Position numbers and translations under genes: made by a program. A stretch of 64,000 nucleotides of DNA, from contig NZ_JACHTF010000001.1 in NCBI RefSeq assembly GCF_014145325.1, positions 62,001-126,000 on the forward strand, read 5' to 3'. The stretch's first letter is position 1. Each line of letters begins with the position of its first letter. Shown here one piece after another: positions 33,440 through 42,650 of the stretch. The notes under the pieces were generated by a model. The model searched no databases and was not told the DNA's origin. It saw only the letters and a list, made by a program, of their open reading frames with translations. The DNA comes from Marilutibacter spongiae. GTDB taxonomy: Bacteria; Pseudomonadota; Gammaproteobacteria; Xanthomonadales; Xanthomonadaceae.

Positions 33440-34185
33440 TACAGCAACCCCTTCTGCTTCAGTGCGGCGACCAGCTCGGCCGCGTCCTTGACCATGACGC
33501 CCTTGCTGCGCTTGGGCGGCGGTGCGTAGCTCGTGGTCTTGAGCGTGTCGCCGGCGTCGACGCCCAGGTCGGCGAACGCGATCGTGTCGATCGGCTTGCT
33601 CTTGGCCTTCATGATGTCGGGCAGCTTGATGAAGCGCGGCTCGTTCAGGCGCAGGTCGGTGGTGACCACGGCCGGCAGGTCGACCTCCAGGGTCTCCAGG
33701 CCGGCGTCGACCTCGCGGGTCACCGTGGCCTTGCCCTCGGCGACGTCCAGCTTGCTGGCGAAGGTCGCCTGCGGGCGGCCCCACAGCGTGGCGAGCATCT
33801 GGCCGGTCTGGTTGGCGTCGTCGTCGATCGCCTGCTTGCCCAGGATCACCAGGTCGGGCTGCTCCTTCTCGACCAGCTTGAGGAAGGCGCGCGCGGCGGT
33901 GAGCGACTGGATGCCGCCCTCGCTGACCACGTGGATGGCGCGGTTGGCGCCCATGGCCAGGCCGTTGCGCAGGTGGGCCTGGGCGTCGGCCGGCGCGATG
34001 GTGGCCACGACCACCTCGGTGGCGACGCCCTTGTCGCGCAGGCGCAGGGCTTCTTCCAGCGCGATTTCATCGAAGGGGTTGGCCGACAGCTTGACGCCAT
34101 CGGTGACGACACCGGAGCCATCCGGCTTGACCTGGATGCGGACGTTGTAGTCCACCACGCGCTTGTAACCGACGAGGATTTTCAT
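33439..34185 (-). CDS. etfB: Electron transfer flavoprotein beta subunit
   Basis: The 248-residue protein carries the ETF-beta signature: MKILVGYKRVVDYNVRIQV at the start, ANPFDEIALEEALRLRDKG, LGKQAIDDDANQTGQMLA, and the LRLNEPRFIKLPDIMKAK loop. It binds AMP and forms the heterodimer with EtfA. MKIL at 34185 is the family start; the in-frame upstream extension is not conserved. It is the first gene of the leftward etfB-etfA-wecB-sulfotransferase run. Confidence 0.96.
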   Translation of the reverse strand: MKILVGYKRVVDYNVRIQVKPDGSGVVTDGVKLSANPFDEIALEEALRLRDKGVATEVVVATIAPADAQAHLRNGLAMGANRAIHVVSEGGIQSLTAARAFLKLVEKEQPDLVILGKQAIDDDANQTGQMLATLWGRPQATFASKLDVAEGKATVTREVDAGLETLEVDLPAVVTTDLRLNEPRFIKLPDIMKAKSKPIDTIAFADLGVDAGDTLKTTSYAPPPKRSKGVMVKDAAELVAALKQKGLL

Positions 34186-34318
34186 TGAGTGGGGTCCCAG
34201 ACTGGAAGCTGAACGGTAGGGCGGGAAAGGCGCCACCGATGCTCGGGTGCATGACCCGATAGTCTAGCGTAATCGCCGTCCCAAGTTGATCGAGGACATG
34301 GCCTCGCCCGGCCCGCAC

Positions 34319-34329
34319 ATTGCTAGAAT
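34319..34329 (+). promoter_or_regulatory. Candidate extended -10 promoter for the dehydrogenase gene
   Basis: TTGCTAGAAT contains TGnTAGAAT, an extended -10, in the 264-bp divergent spacer between etfB and the UDP-sugar dehydrogenase gene. No -35 element is evident, which is common when the extended -10 is present. Confidence 0.45.
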
Positions 34330-34449
34330 GCGCGCTCCGCGAGGCCCGCGCTCCCGCCGAGCGCTTCGAGACCGGCCAAGCCGCGCCCCCGGCGCGCCAT
34401 CCACGGGCCGCCTTGTGGCTTACCCAAGAAAATGGAAGAAGACAACGTA

Positions 34450-35730
34450 ATGAAGCCAATCAATGAATCCAGGATCTGCGTCGTGGGACTGGGCTACGTC
34501 GGCCTGCCGCTCGCCGTCGCGTTCGGGCGGAAGTTCAAGGTGGTCGGATACGATATCGATGCCGGCCGCGTGGCCCAGCTCAGGGCCGGCGTGGATCGGA
34601 CGTTGGAGGTCGACGAGGCGGAGTTGCGTTCGGCCCCGGGACTGGAGTTCGCCGACTCCCTGAACGGGGTGTCGGATTGCAACATCTACGTGATCACGGT
34701 CCCGACGCCGGTCGACCTGGCGAAGAAGCCCGACTTCGACCCGCTCATGAAGTCCAGCGCGGCCATTGGCGGGATCCTCAAGCGCGGCGACATCGTGATC
34801 TACGAGTCCACGGTCTACCCGGGCGTCACCGAGGAGGTCTGCGTTCCCGAGCTCGAGCGCGCCTCCGGACTCAAGTTCAACGAGGACTTCTTCTGCGGCT
34901 ACAGCCCGGAGCGGATCAATCCCGGCGACAAGGAGCGCAGCGTCGAGAAGATCATGAAGGTCACCTCCGGTTCGACCCCGGAAGTGGCCGACTTCGTGGA
35001 CGCGCTGTACGGCGCGGTGATCCTTGCCGGCACGCACAAGGCCAGCTCGATCCGGGTGGCGGAAGCGGCCAAGGTGATCGAGAACTCGCAGCGCGACGTC
35101 AACATCGCCCTGATGAACGAACTGGCGCGGATCTTCCACCGCATCGGCATCGATACCCGTGACGTGCTGGCCGCGGCGGGCACCAAATGGAACTTCATGC
35201 CGTTCTCCCCCGGCCTGGTCGGAGGGCACTGCATTGGCGTGGATCCGTACTACCTGGCGCACAAGGCGACGATGCTGGGCTACAACCCCGAGCTGATCCT
35301 CGCCGCTCGCCGGATCAACGACGAGATGGGGCAGTACGTGGCCGATCGCGTGCTCCGGCACATGGCGCGCGCGAAAATCAACGTGGTCGGGTCGAGGATC
35401 CTGTTCCTCGGGCTGTCGTTCAAGGAGAACTGCCCCGACCTGCGCAACACCAAGGTCGTCGACGTGATCGAGGGGTTGCGCGGGACCCATGCCGACATCG
35501 ATGTCCACGACCCCTGGGTGAAGGCCGGGGAGGCTGCGCACGAATACGGCATCGAACTCGTCGCCGAACCCGCCGCGGGCGCATACGACGCCGTGATCCT
35601 GGCCGTGCCGCACCGGGAGTTCGTGGGGCCGGCCGCCACCCTCGACGTCGGCGCGCTGGTCAAGCCCGATGGCATCGTGTTCGACGTGAAGGGGGTCCTC
35701 CCCGCCGGCGAGCGCACCTACCGGCTCTAG
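34450..35730 (+). CDS. tviB: UDP-N-acetylhexosamine 6-dehydrogenase (TviB/WbpO type)
   Basis: The 426-residue enzyme has an N-terminal Rossmann domain with VVGLGYVGLPLAVAFG, the catalytic-cysteine region GGHCIGVDPYYLAHKA near residue 260, and a C-terminal UDP-binding domain with GLSFKENCPDLRNTK. FFCGYSPERINPGDK places it with the TviB/WbpO/CapL group, which oxidises UDP-GlcNAc or UDP-GalNAc at C6 to the uronic acid. WecC-type oxidation of UDP-ManNAc, the product of the nearby WecB, cannot be excluded. ATG 34450 is used; ATG 34432 in frame would add six residues. It probably supplies an acidic sugar to the glycan. Confidence 0.87.
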   Translation: MKPINESRICVVGLGYVGLPLAVAFGRKFKVVGYDIDAGRVAQLRAGVDRTLEVDEAELRSAPGLEFADSLNGVSDCNIYVITVPTPVDLAKKPDFDPLMKSSAAIGGILKRGDIVIYESTVYPGVTEEVCVPELERASGLKFNEDFFCGYSPERINPGDKERSVEKIMKVTSGSTPEVADFVDALYGAVILAGTHKASSIRVAEAAKVIENSQRDVNIALMNELARIFHRIGIDTRDVLAAAGTKWNFMPFSPGLVGGHCIGVDPYYLAHKATMLGYNPELILAARRINDEMGQYVADRVLRHMARAKINVVGSRILFLGLSFKENCPDLRNTKVVDVIEGLRGTHADIDVHDPWVKAGEAAHEYGIELVAEPAAGAYDAVILAVPHREFVGPAATLDVGALVKPDGIVFDVKGVLPAGERTYRL

Positions 35731-36611
35731 GCCACGGGGTTGCCGGGCGGCTCGAGCAGCACGATTTCCTGGGAGCCGCGCCAGCGCTCCCCCGGGGAAA
35801 GCAGGAGCGGCGTGGCGGCGCACGCCGCCTCGACGCACACGAAGCGCCTGTGGTCGCCCGGCTCGAGTTCGGGAATCGCCGATGCCTTCGAGGGGCCGGG
35901 GTTCCACGCCACGACGTCCCTGAACCCCGTCATCCGGATCTCCCGCAGCTGGCTTTCCTCGGCCAGGCGCAGCGGCTGGGTCGCGCCCGGATAAAGGCGG
36001 TCGATCTCACGCTCGAAGGTGACCGGACCCGGGTCGCTTCCCTGGGCGTCGTCGCGGGTGGCATCCATGTAGGCGTGGTCCTGGAGGCCTTCCAGGCGGG
36101 CCTTCGCGGCATCCTCGACCTGCAGGTAGGTATGCAGGGCCAAGGTGCACGAAAACGGATCCGAGCCGGTATTGCGCACCTCCAGCGACACCGTCAGGCG
36201 ATCCGGCGCGAGCCTGGCTTCGAGTCCAAGCCGGAAGCCATGCGGCCACGCGCGACGCGTCGCCGCCGAGTCCACCAGTGCAAAGGAGCGCGTGCCGGGT
36301 GCATCGAGCATGCCGGGCTCCCATCCCAGCAGGCGCGCGAAGCCGTGGCGTTGTCCACTGCCCCTGGTGGCGAACTGGGGGAAAATCACCGGGATGCCGC
36401 CCCGGATCGCAACGCCCGGCGCCATCCGTTCGGTCGGGACGCAGAACAACTGTTCCCGGCCCCGCGCGATCCAGGACAGCACGTGACCACCGAAATCGCT
36501 GGCGCGCAGGTGCATGCCGTGGGCACGGGTGGTGAATGTCCTCAAATCAGCGCTCCGTTCGTTGGTTGGATGGCAGGGGCTGCACGACAGCTCGAGCGTG
36601 GACCGGAACAT
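35727..36611 (-). CDS. D-hexose-6-phosphate mutarotase (aldose-1-epimerase-like)
   Basis: The protein is of the YeaD/aldose-1-epimerase type: GGHVLSWIARGREQLFCVP, then the hallmark IRGGIPVIFPQF, GFARLLGWE, a catalytic histidine in LALHTYLQV, and VAWNPGP near the end with a late acidic residue. Such enzymes speed anomer exchange of hexose-6-phosphates. The start is uncertain: ATG 36611, TTG 36545 and ATG 36515 are all in frame, and the family homology begins near the last. Its 3' end overlaps the dehydrogenase gene by 4 bp in convergent orientation. It is divergent from xanB across 82 bp. Confidence 0.82.
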   Translation of the reverse strand: MFRSTLELSCSPCHPTNERSADLRTFTTRAHGMHLRASDFGGHVLSWIARGREQLFCVPTERMAPGVAIRGGIPVIFPQFATRGSGQRHGFARLLGWEPGMLDAPGTRSFALVDSAATRRAWPHGFRLGLEARLAPDRLTVSLEVRNTGSDPFSCTLALHTYLQVEDAAKARLEGLQDHAYMDATRDDAQGSDPGPVTFEREIDRLYPGATQPLRLAEESQLREIRMTGFRDVVAWNPGPSKASAIPELEPGDHRRFVCVEAACAATPLLLSPGERWRGSQEIVLLEPPGNPVA

Positions 36612-36693
36612 TACTGCATCCGCCGGGGATTCCCGATGGCTCACGCCGATTGAGATCGACTAACCTTCCCAGAACTGTCCTGCGGAGCGACGC

Positions 36694-38106
36694 ATGCTTC
36701 ATCCGGTAATCCTGAGCGGCGGCAGCGGCACACGCCTGTGGCCCTTGTCGCGCCAGAACCAGCCCAAGCAGTTCCTGTCCCTGATCGGGGACAGGTCCCT
36801 GTTCCAGGAGACCCTCCTGCGCGCCAGCAGGCTCGACGGCGCGCAGCCGCCAGTGACGGTGTGCAGCGACGACCATCGCTTCATGGTCGGCGAGCAACTC
36901 CAGGCAATCGGACTCGACAGCGGCGGCATCATCCTCGAGCCGGTGGCGCGCAACACCGCGCCGGCCATCGCGCTGGCCGCGATGCACGTGGCGGCGGGCG
37001 ACCCCGACGCGACCATGCTGGTCATGCCGGCCGACCACCTGATCGAGGACGAGGCGTCGTTCCGGACCGCGGTGGAGACCGCGCTGGTCGAGGCCGGCCA
37101 GGGTTGGCTGGTGGCGTTCGGCATCACCCCCGACTACGCCGAGACCGGTTACGGCTACATCCTGAGGGGCGACGCTCTCGGCGAGGGCGCCTTCCGCATC
37201 GGGCGTTTCGTCGAGAAGCCCGACCTGGCGACCGCCGAACGCTATGTCGCCGAAGGCACCTACGCCTGGAATTCGGGCATGTTCCTGTTTCGTGCCGCGC
37301 GCTACCTCGAGGAGCTGGAACGGCATGCCCCCGACATGCTGGCGGCGGTGCGCTCGGCCTACGAATCGCGTGAAAGCGACCTCGACTTCACCCGCGTGCC
37401 GGAAGCGGCCTTCGCCGCGAGCCCGAACGACTCCATCGACTACGCGGTCATGGAGAAGACCGATCGCGCCGCCGTGGTCCCGGTCAGCTGCGGATGGAGC
37501 GACATCGGGTCCTGGTCGTCGCTGTGGGCGGTGGCCCAGCGCGACGACGACGGCAACCTGCACGAGGGCGACGTGATCTCGGTCGACAGCAGCGGCAGCC
37601 TGGTCCGCGCCTCCGAGCGCCGCCTTGTCGCCACCATCGGCGTGGAGGACCTGGTCATCGTCGACACCCCCGATGCCACCCTGGTCGCGCGCAAGGACCG
37701 GGTCCAGGACGTCAAGGCCGTCGTCGACCGCCTGAAGCAGGCCGGCCGCCAGGAGCACCTGTTCCACCGCAAGGTCTACCGCCCCTGGGGCAGCTACGAC
37801 TCGATCGGCGTCGGCCCGCGCTTCCAGGTCAAGCGTATCGTGGTCAAGCCCGGCGCGGCCCTGAGCCTGCAGAAGCACGCGCATCGCGCCGAGCACTGGG
37901 TGGTGGTGTCGGGCATCGCCGAGGTGACCTGCGACGACCGCGTGTTCGACCTTCGCGAGAACGAGAGCACCTTCATCCCGTTGGGCAGCGTGCATCGCCT
38001 TCGCAACCGCGGGGACGTGCCGGTGGAACTGATCGAAGTCCAGTCCGGCGGCTACCTGGGGGAGGACGACATCGTGCGGCTGGAGGACGTGTACGGACGA
38101 TCCTGA
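36694..38106 (+). CDS. xanB: Mannose-1-phosphate guanylyltransferase / mannose-6-phosphate isomerase
   Basis: The 470-residue bifunctional enzyme has two domains. Residues 1-340 are the GDP-mannose pyrophosphorylase domain with ILSGGSGTRLWPLSR, LEPVARNTAPAIALAA, VMPADHLI, FVEKPD and WNSGMFLF. Residues about 350-470 are a type II phosphomannose isomerase cupin with RPWGSYDSIG, RFQVKRIVVKPG, LQKHAHRAEHWVVVSG and ESTFIPLGSVHRL. It makes mannose-6-phosphate and GDP-mannose for exopolysaccharide and LPS. It is called xanB in Xanthomonas and manC/algA/wbpW elsewhere. It lies alone, with a phosphomannomutase partner not in the window. Confidence 0.95.
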   Translation: MLHPVILSGGSGTRLWPLSRQNQPKQFLSLIGDRSLFQETLLRASRLDGAQPPVTVCSDDHRFMVGEQLQAIGLDSGGIILEPVARNTAPAIALAAMHVAAGDPDATMLVMPADHLIEDEASFRTAVETALVEAGQGWLVAFGITPDYAETGYGYILRGDALGEGAFRIGRFVEKPDLATAERYVAEGTYAWNSGMFLFRAARYLEELERHAPDMLAAVRSAYESRESDLDFTRVPEAAFAASPNDSIDYAVMEKTDRAAVVPVSCGWSDIGSWSSLWAVAQRDDDGNLHEGDVISVDSSGSLVRASERRLVATIGVEDLVIVDTPDATLVARKDRVQDVKAVVDRLKQAGRQEHLFHRKVYRPWGSYDSIGVGPRFQVKRIVVKPGAALSLQKHAHRAEHWVVVSGIAEVTCDDRVFDLRENESTFIPLGSVHRLRNRGDVPVELIEVQSGGYLGEDDIVRLEDVYGRS

Positions 38107-38189
38107 GCGCCCGCCATTGCCCCAACGTACGGTTCGGTCCGGCCACCCCGGCGCGTTAGACTGGGGGTATCCCTCAATGGAGTGGCCCC

Positions 38190-38927
38190 ATGTCCCAGAC
38201 CCCCGCTGCGTCGCCGGCAGGCGGCGCGAGCCAGAAACTGTATCCCGACGCCCGGAGCGCCCTGGAAGGCGTGATCGCCGACGACCAGACGCTGGCGGTC
38301 GGCGGCTTCGGCCTGTGCGGCATCCCCGAGGCGCTGATCGGTGCGCTGCGCGATTCAGGCGCGAAGGGACTGACCGCGATCTCCAACAATGCCGGCGTCG
38401 ATGGTTTCGGCCTGGGCATGCTGCTGGAAACCCGGCAGATCCGGAAGATGATTTCCTCCTACGTGGGTGAGAACAAGGAGTTCGAACGCCAGTTCCTGGC
38501 CAACGAGCTCGAATTGGAGTTCAACCCGCAGGGCACCCTGGCCGAGCGCCTGCGCGCCGGCGGCGCGGGCATCCCGGCCTTCTTCACCGCCACCGGTTAC
38601 GGCACGGTCGTGGCCGAGGGCAAGGAGACGCGCGAGTTCGGTGGCAAGCACTACGTGCTGGAGACGGCGCTGACGGCCGACGTCTCGCTGGTCAAGGCCT
38701 GGAAGGCCGACAAGGCGGGCAACCTGGTCTTCCGCAAGACCGCGCGCAACTTCAACCCTGCCTGCGCGATGGCCGGCAAGGTCTGCATCGCCGAGGTCGA
38801 GGAGGTGGTGGAAGTCGGCGAGATCGACCCCGACCATGTCCACCTGGCCGGCATCTATGTCGATCGCATCGTCCACAACCCGACCCCCGAGAAGCGCATC
38901 GAGCAGCGCACCGTGCGCGCCGCCTGA
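38190..38927 (+). CDS. scoA: 3-oxoacid CoA-transferase, subunit A
   Basis: The 245-residue protein is of the CoA-transferase family I alpha type: [17 protein letters not shown], the [20 protein letters not shown] and [15 protein letters not shown] stretches, and RTARNFNP-like [15 protein letters not shown]. With subunit B it moves CoA from succinyl-CoA to acetoacetate (ketone-body use) or to a related acid. It could handle the acetoacetate released by fumarylacetoacetase. The first 15 residues are an Ala/Gly-rich extension. Subunit B follows after 38 bp. Confidence 0.93.
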   Translation: MSQTPAASPAGGASQKLYPDARSALEGVIADDQTLAVGGFGLCGIPEALIGALRDSGAKGLTAISNNAGVDGFGLGMLLETRQIRKMISSYVGENKEFERQFLANELELEFNPQGTLAERLRAGGAGIPAFFTATGYGTVVAEGKETREFGGKHYVLETALTADVSLVKAWKADKAGNLVFRKTARNFNPACAMAGKVCIAEVEEVVEVGEIDPDHVHLAGIYVDRIVHNPTPEKRIEQRTVRAA

Positions 38928-38965
38928 GCGCCGCGCCCGTCCCCGAACAGACAAGGATCCCGCAC

Positions 38966-39592
38966 ATGCCCTGGACCCGCGATCAGATGGCGCAGCGCGC
39001 CGCGCAGGAACTCACCGACGGCGCCTACGTCAATCTAGGCATCGGCCTGCCGACCCTGGTGGCCAACCACATCCCCGACGGGGTCGACGTATGGCTGCAG
39101 AGCGAGAACGGCCTCCTGGGCATCGGACCCTTCCCGACCGAGGCCGAGGTCGACGCCGACCTGATCAACGCCGGCAAGCAGACCGTCACCGCGCGTGCGG
39201 GGGCGAGCTATTTCGGCAGCGACGACAGCTTCGCGATGATCCGCGGCGGCCACATCGACCTGGCCATCCTGGGCGCCATGCAGGTCACCGACAAGGGCGA
39301 CCTCGCCAACTGGATGGTGCCGGGCAAGATGGTCAAGGGCATGGGCGGCGCCATGGACCTGGTTGCCGGCGTCAAGCGGGTCGTGGTGCTGATGGAGCAC
39401 GTGGCCAGGGACGGGAGCCACAAGATCCTGAACGAATGCACGCTGCCACTGACGGGGGTGGGCGTCGTGGACCGCATCATCACGGACATGGGCGTGATGG
39501 ATGTCACGGAAAATGGACTGAGCCTGGTCGAGCTGGCGCCCGACGTGTCCCGGGAGGCGCTGGAGCAGGCCACTGGCTGCCGGATTGCCTGA
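38966..39592 (+). CDS. scoB: 3-oxoacid CoA-transferase, subunit B
   Basis: The 208-residue protein has the family beta-subunit signature, including the catalytic glutamate in [41 protein letters not shown] and [18 protein letters not shown]. It forms the active CoA-transferase with the upstream subunit. Length and motifs are complete. No terminator was recognised in the 142 bp before the metalloprotease gene. Confidence 0.94.
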   Translation: MPWTRDQMAQRAAQELTDGAYVNLGIGLPTLVANHIPDGVDVWLQSENGLLGIGPFPTEAEVDADLINAGKQTVTARAGASYFGSDDSFAMIRGGHIDLAILGAMQVTDKGDLANWMVPGKMVKGMGGAMDLVAGVKRVVVLMEHVARDGSHKILNECTLPLTGVGVVDRIITDMGVMDVTENGLSLVELAPDVSREALEQATGCRIA

Positions 39593-39734
39593 ACCACCGC
39601 GATACGCTTTTCAAATCTGCCAAGGGAGCCGCGCGTCGACTAGGCAAGCTTCTTAAACTGCGTCTACACTCAGCCTTCACGTAAGGGGGCGGCCCGGTTT
39701 GCCGGGTTGGTGAATCCATCCGGACAGGTGCGCT

Positions 39735-42083
39735 ATGAAGAAGCTTTCCTTGTTGTTGATCCCGCTCGTGCTGTGCGCGTGCAGCCAGGACTGGTCCAGC
39801 GGACTCCAGACCGCCCAGGGCCCTGCACGACCGCAGGCGAGCGACGCCATGGCAGCGCTCCCGTCGCCCCCGTCCGGCGTCCAGGCCGGCAGGGCATCGT
39901 CGTTCGCGGCGTATCCCGATCGTGGTGCCCTGGCGCACTACACGCGCAACGTGCCGGACCGTAAGACCGGCGCCTACACCTGGCACGCCGCCGAGCTGAG
40001 CGAAGCGCATGCATTCCGCGCCATCGCCACCGGCGAGATGACCTTCGAGGCGCCCGACGGCACCCCGATCAAGCTGGCCTACCAGCGCCACATCGAGCAC
40101 CCCGACGGCAATTGGAGCTGGGTGGGCGAAGCGGAAGACGGCAGCGGCCAGACCGCGGTCATCACCTTCGGTCCCGATGCCGCGTTCGGAACCATCCCGC
40201 AGGGCAACGACCTGCCGCCGCTCCGCCTGACGCTGGCCGACGGACGTGCATGGGTGGTGTCGGCCGACAAGGGCATGCTCGGCGAAATCCGCAACCAGGC
40301 CACGCACCCCGACGGCCCCGACTTCCTGGTCCCGCCGCGCGATCCGGTCGCGGCCTCTTCGGCCTCCGGCCAGGTGATGCACGCCGCGAGTGCGCCGGTG
40401 TCGGCTGCGGCCACCACGAGCGCCACGACGGTCATCGACGTGCTGGTGGGCTACACCAATGGCTTTGCGTCGTCGAAGGGGTCGCAGTCGGCCGCGGTCA
40501 CGCGTATCCGCAACCTCGTCGACATCACCAACCAGGCCTACGTCAGCAGCCAGATCAATGCGGAGCTGCGCCTCGTCCACTCGATGCAGGTGACGTTCCC
40601 GGACAACACGAGCAACAACGACGCGCTCGAGAAACTCACCGGCTTCCGGGCGCCGTCCACCCAGACCACGCCCGATCCCGCGTTCAGCGCGCTGCGCGCT
40701 GCGCGCGAAACCTACGGGGCGGACCTGGTCGCGCTGGTGCGCAAGTTCAACGATCCGGAGAACGACGGCTGCGGCGTTGCCTGGCTGCTCGGCGGCGGCA
40801 TGACGGGGATCGCTCCGAGCGACGAATACTTCGCTTACTCGGTGGTTAGCGACGGCCAGGACGCCGGTGATGACGGCAAGACCTATTTCTGCCGCGAGGA
40901 GACGTTCGCTCACGAGATCGGCCACAACCTGGGCTCGCAGCACGACATCGAAACCAGCAAGGACGATGACGGCGACCCCCAGCCGGGTGCCTACAGCTAT
41001 TCATATGGCTACAAAACGTCGGCCGCCGCAGGTGATTTCTACACAATCATGGCTTATGGCGACTCGGGGCAGGCCAGCTACAGGGTGTTCTCGAACCCCT
41101 CGCTGACCACATGTGGTGGTCGTGCGTGTGGCTCGGCGACTGCCGACAATGCCCGCTCCATCAATAACACTGCTTCGATCATCGCCGGATTCCGTCCTTC
41201 TGCCGTTTCTGCTGATGCGGGTCGGAACGACATTGATGGAGACGGTCTCTCGGATCTGGTGTGGCGGTATGCCCCGAATGGGGTGGTTCAGACCTGGTAT
41301 ATGCAAGGGCTCGGCATTCGAGCCTATCGAAACGATGCGCTCTCTAACTCCTACAGGTTTGTCGGCAAGGGCGACCTCGATGGAGATGGTTTGATGGACT
41401 TGATATGGCAAGGCTCGGACTACCGGCTGTTGATATGGAGGAGTACTGGGTCCGGATTCCAGCAGATCAGCCGTAGCGGAATGAACAGTGATTGGCGTCT
41501 GGAGAGCGTTGCGGATATCAATCGCGATGGAAGAGCCGATCTGATCTGGCGTCAGCTGTCGTCGGGTTATGTCCAGTACTGGCTGATGAACAGCGCGCAG
41601 ATTTCGAGCTATAGAACGCTCGCCCAGAGCAAGACGTATTCATTCCTCGCCGCCGGTGACTTCAATGGAGATGGATATGCAGATATCGCGTGGCGCAAGG
41701 TCGATAATCGGGTGGCGATCTGGACGGGGAATGGCTCCACTTTCAAAGAAGCGTCGCTCAATGGCCTGAATCGGGATTGGGCTGTCATTGACGCATTTGA
41801 TGTCAATGGTGACGGGCGTTCCGACCTTGTATGGAGGCATGGGCCCACTGGTACTGTCCAGTACTGGCTTATGAATGGCACTTCATTGATGTCATACCGA
41901 AACCTCGCGCAAAGCACGACCTATCGTTATCTTGGGTCGGGCGATTTCGATGGAGATGGCATTGAGGACATGGCCTGGCACAAGGTCGACAGCAGGGTGG
42001 CAATCTGGAAGGGGAACAGGTCCACCTTCAGGGAAAACTCCTTTAATGGCCTCAACCGTAGTTATTGGACGACCCTGCAGTAG
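39735..42083 (+). CDS. Secreted zinc metalloprotease with FG-GAP/VCBS-like repeats
   Basis: The 782-residue protein starts with a lipoprotein-like signal (LLLIPLVLCACS). A pro-region reaches about residue 200. A reprolysin-like (M12B/M72-type) metalloprotease domain follows, with zinc motif HEIGHNLGSQHD near 393. From about residue 499 come six FG-GAP/VCBS-like units, each with a calcium-binding DxDGDG-type loop (for example DIDGDGLSDLVWR, DVNGDGRSDLVWR, GDFDGDGIEDMAWH) spaced about 45-50 residues. The protease half is GC-rich, but the repeat half is visibly A/T-richer, suggesting a joined origin. It is probably an exported or surface-bound endopeptidase. Confidence 0.87.
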   Translation: MKKLSLLLIPLVLCACSQDWSSGLQTAQGPARPQASDAMAALPSPPSGVQAGRASSFAAYPDRGALAHYTRNVPDRKTGAYTWHAAELSEAHAFRAIATGEMTFEAPDGTPIKLAYQRHIEHPDGNWSWVGEAEDGSGQTAVITFGPDAAFGTIPQGNDLPPLRLTLADGRAWVVSADKGMLGEIRNQATHPDGPDFLVPPRDPVAASSASGQVMHAASAPVSAAATTSATTVIDVLVGYTNGFASSKGSQSAAVTRIRNLVDITNQAYVSSQINAELRLVHSMQVTFPDNTSNNDALEKLTGFRAPSTQTTPDPAFSALRAARETYGADLVALVRKFNDPENDGCGVAWLLGGGMTGIAPSDEYFAYSVVSDGQDAGDDGKTYFCREETFAHEIGHNLGSQHDIETSKDDDGDPQPGAYSYSYGYKTSAAAGDFYTIMAYGDSGQASYRVFSNPSLTTCGGRACGSATADNARSINNTASIIAGFRPSAVSADAGRNDIDGDGLSDLVWRYAPNGVVQTWYMQGLGIRAYRNDALSNSYRFVGKGDLDGDGLMDLIWQGSDYRLLIWRSTGSGFQQISRSGMNSDWRLESVADINRDGRADLIWRQLSSGYVQYWLMNSAQISSYRTLAQSKTYSFLAAGDFNGDGYADIAWRKVDNRVAIWTGNGSTFKEASLNGLNRDWAVIDAFDVNGDGRSDLVWRHGPTGTVQYWLMNGTSLMSYRNLAQSTTYRYLGSGDFDGDGIEDMAWHKVDSRVAIWKGNRSTFRENSFNGLNRSYWTTLQ

Positions 42084-42650
42084 ATGCACGTGAGCGGCCC
42101 GATCCCTGGTTGGGGCGTCTTTCCTCGGCCACGCAGGGATTTGCCCGGTGCGATGGCGCACAGCCCGGCGTGGCCGGACGGTAACGTACTTCGGTCCCGC
42201 AATCAGCCTGTAGGGGTCTTGGCTGGCGCCGGCACAGTCGGCCCTCGCTGGCTTTCGTATGGAGCGAAGACGACTCGGTGACGACGACAGCTTGTATGTA
42301 AAAGAATCATGTACAGCGATTCTTTCGATCACGCTGCCGACTTCTCCCGACTCAAGTTCGCTTCGGACGAACCCCGGTCGTGAGACGGACGTGTTGACTG
42401 CGGAGCCGGCGCCGAGCGCTCAGGAGAGAGTCGCCGAAAAACGGATCTGTGTGGGCGCTTCCTAGTGAAATCGCCTTCGAAAGAGGGTAATCGGTCCTGT
42501 GGTTTTTCATTTGCTCGCGCAGGCGTCTTCCAATTGCCTGCGTCTGGCGCCATGGGACTGTTGTTTGGCGCCATTTTCCGGGAAGTCGCAGCAGTAAACA
42601 GTGATCCTGACCTGCTGTGTGAAAAAAGGGAGAGCAGCGAGCACAGCTAT
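42084..42650. other. A/T-richer spacer without a supported gene
   Basis: About 570 bp between the metalloprotease and ETF-QO genes. The sequence is less GC-rich than the flanks and contains only short frames without recognisable homology or good ribosome binding sites, for example 42259-42465. Several poly-A runs near 42600-42630 lie close to the 3' end of the leftward ETF-QO gene, but I could not make a convincing hairpin. Confidence 0.5.

Noticed and set aside
34432-34449. Upstream ATG of the UDP-sugar dehydrogenase
   Set aside because: It would add only MEEDNV, which is not a family feature; ATG 34450 has a GGAAGAAG upstream. It remains possible.
42259-42465. A 68-codon frame in the A/T-rich spacer
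   Set aside because: It has no ribosome binding site, no recognised homology and a low-complexity translation.
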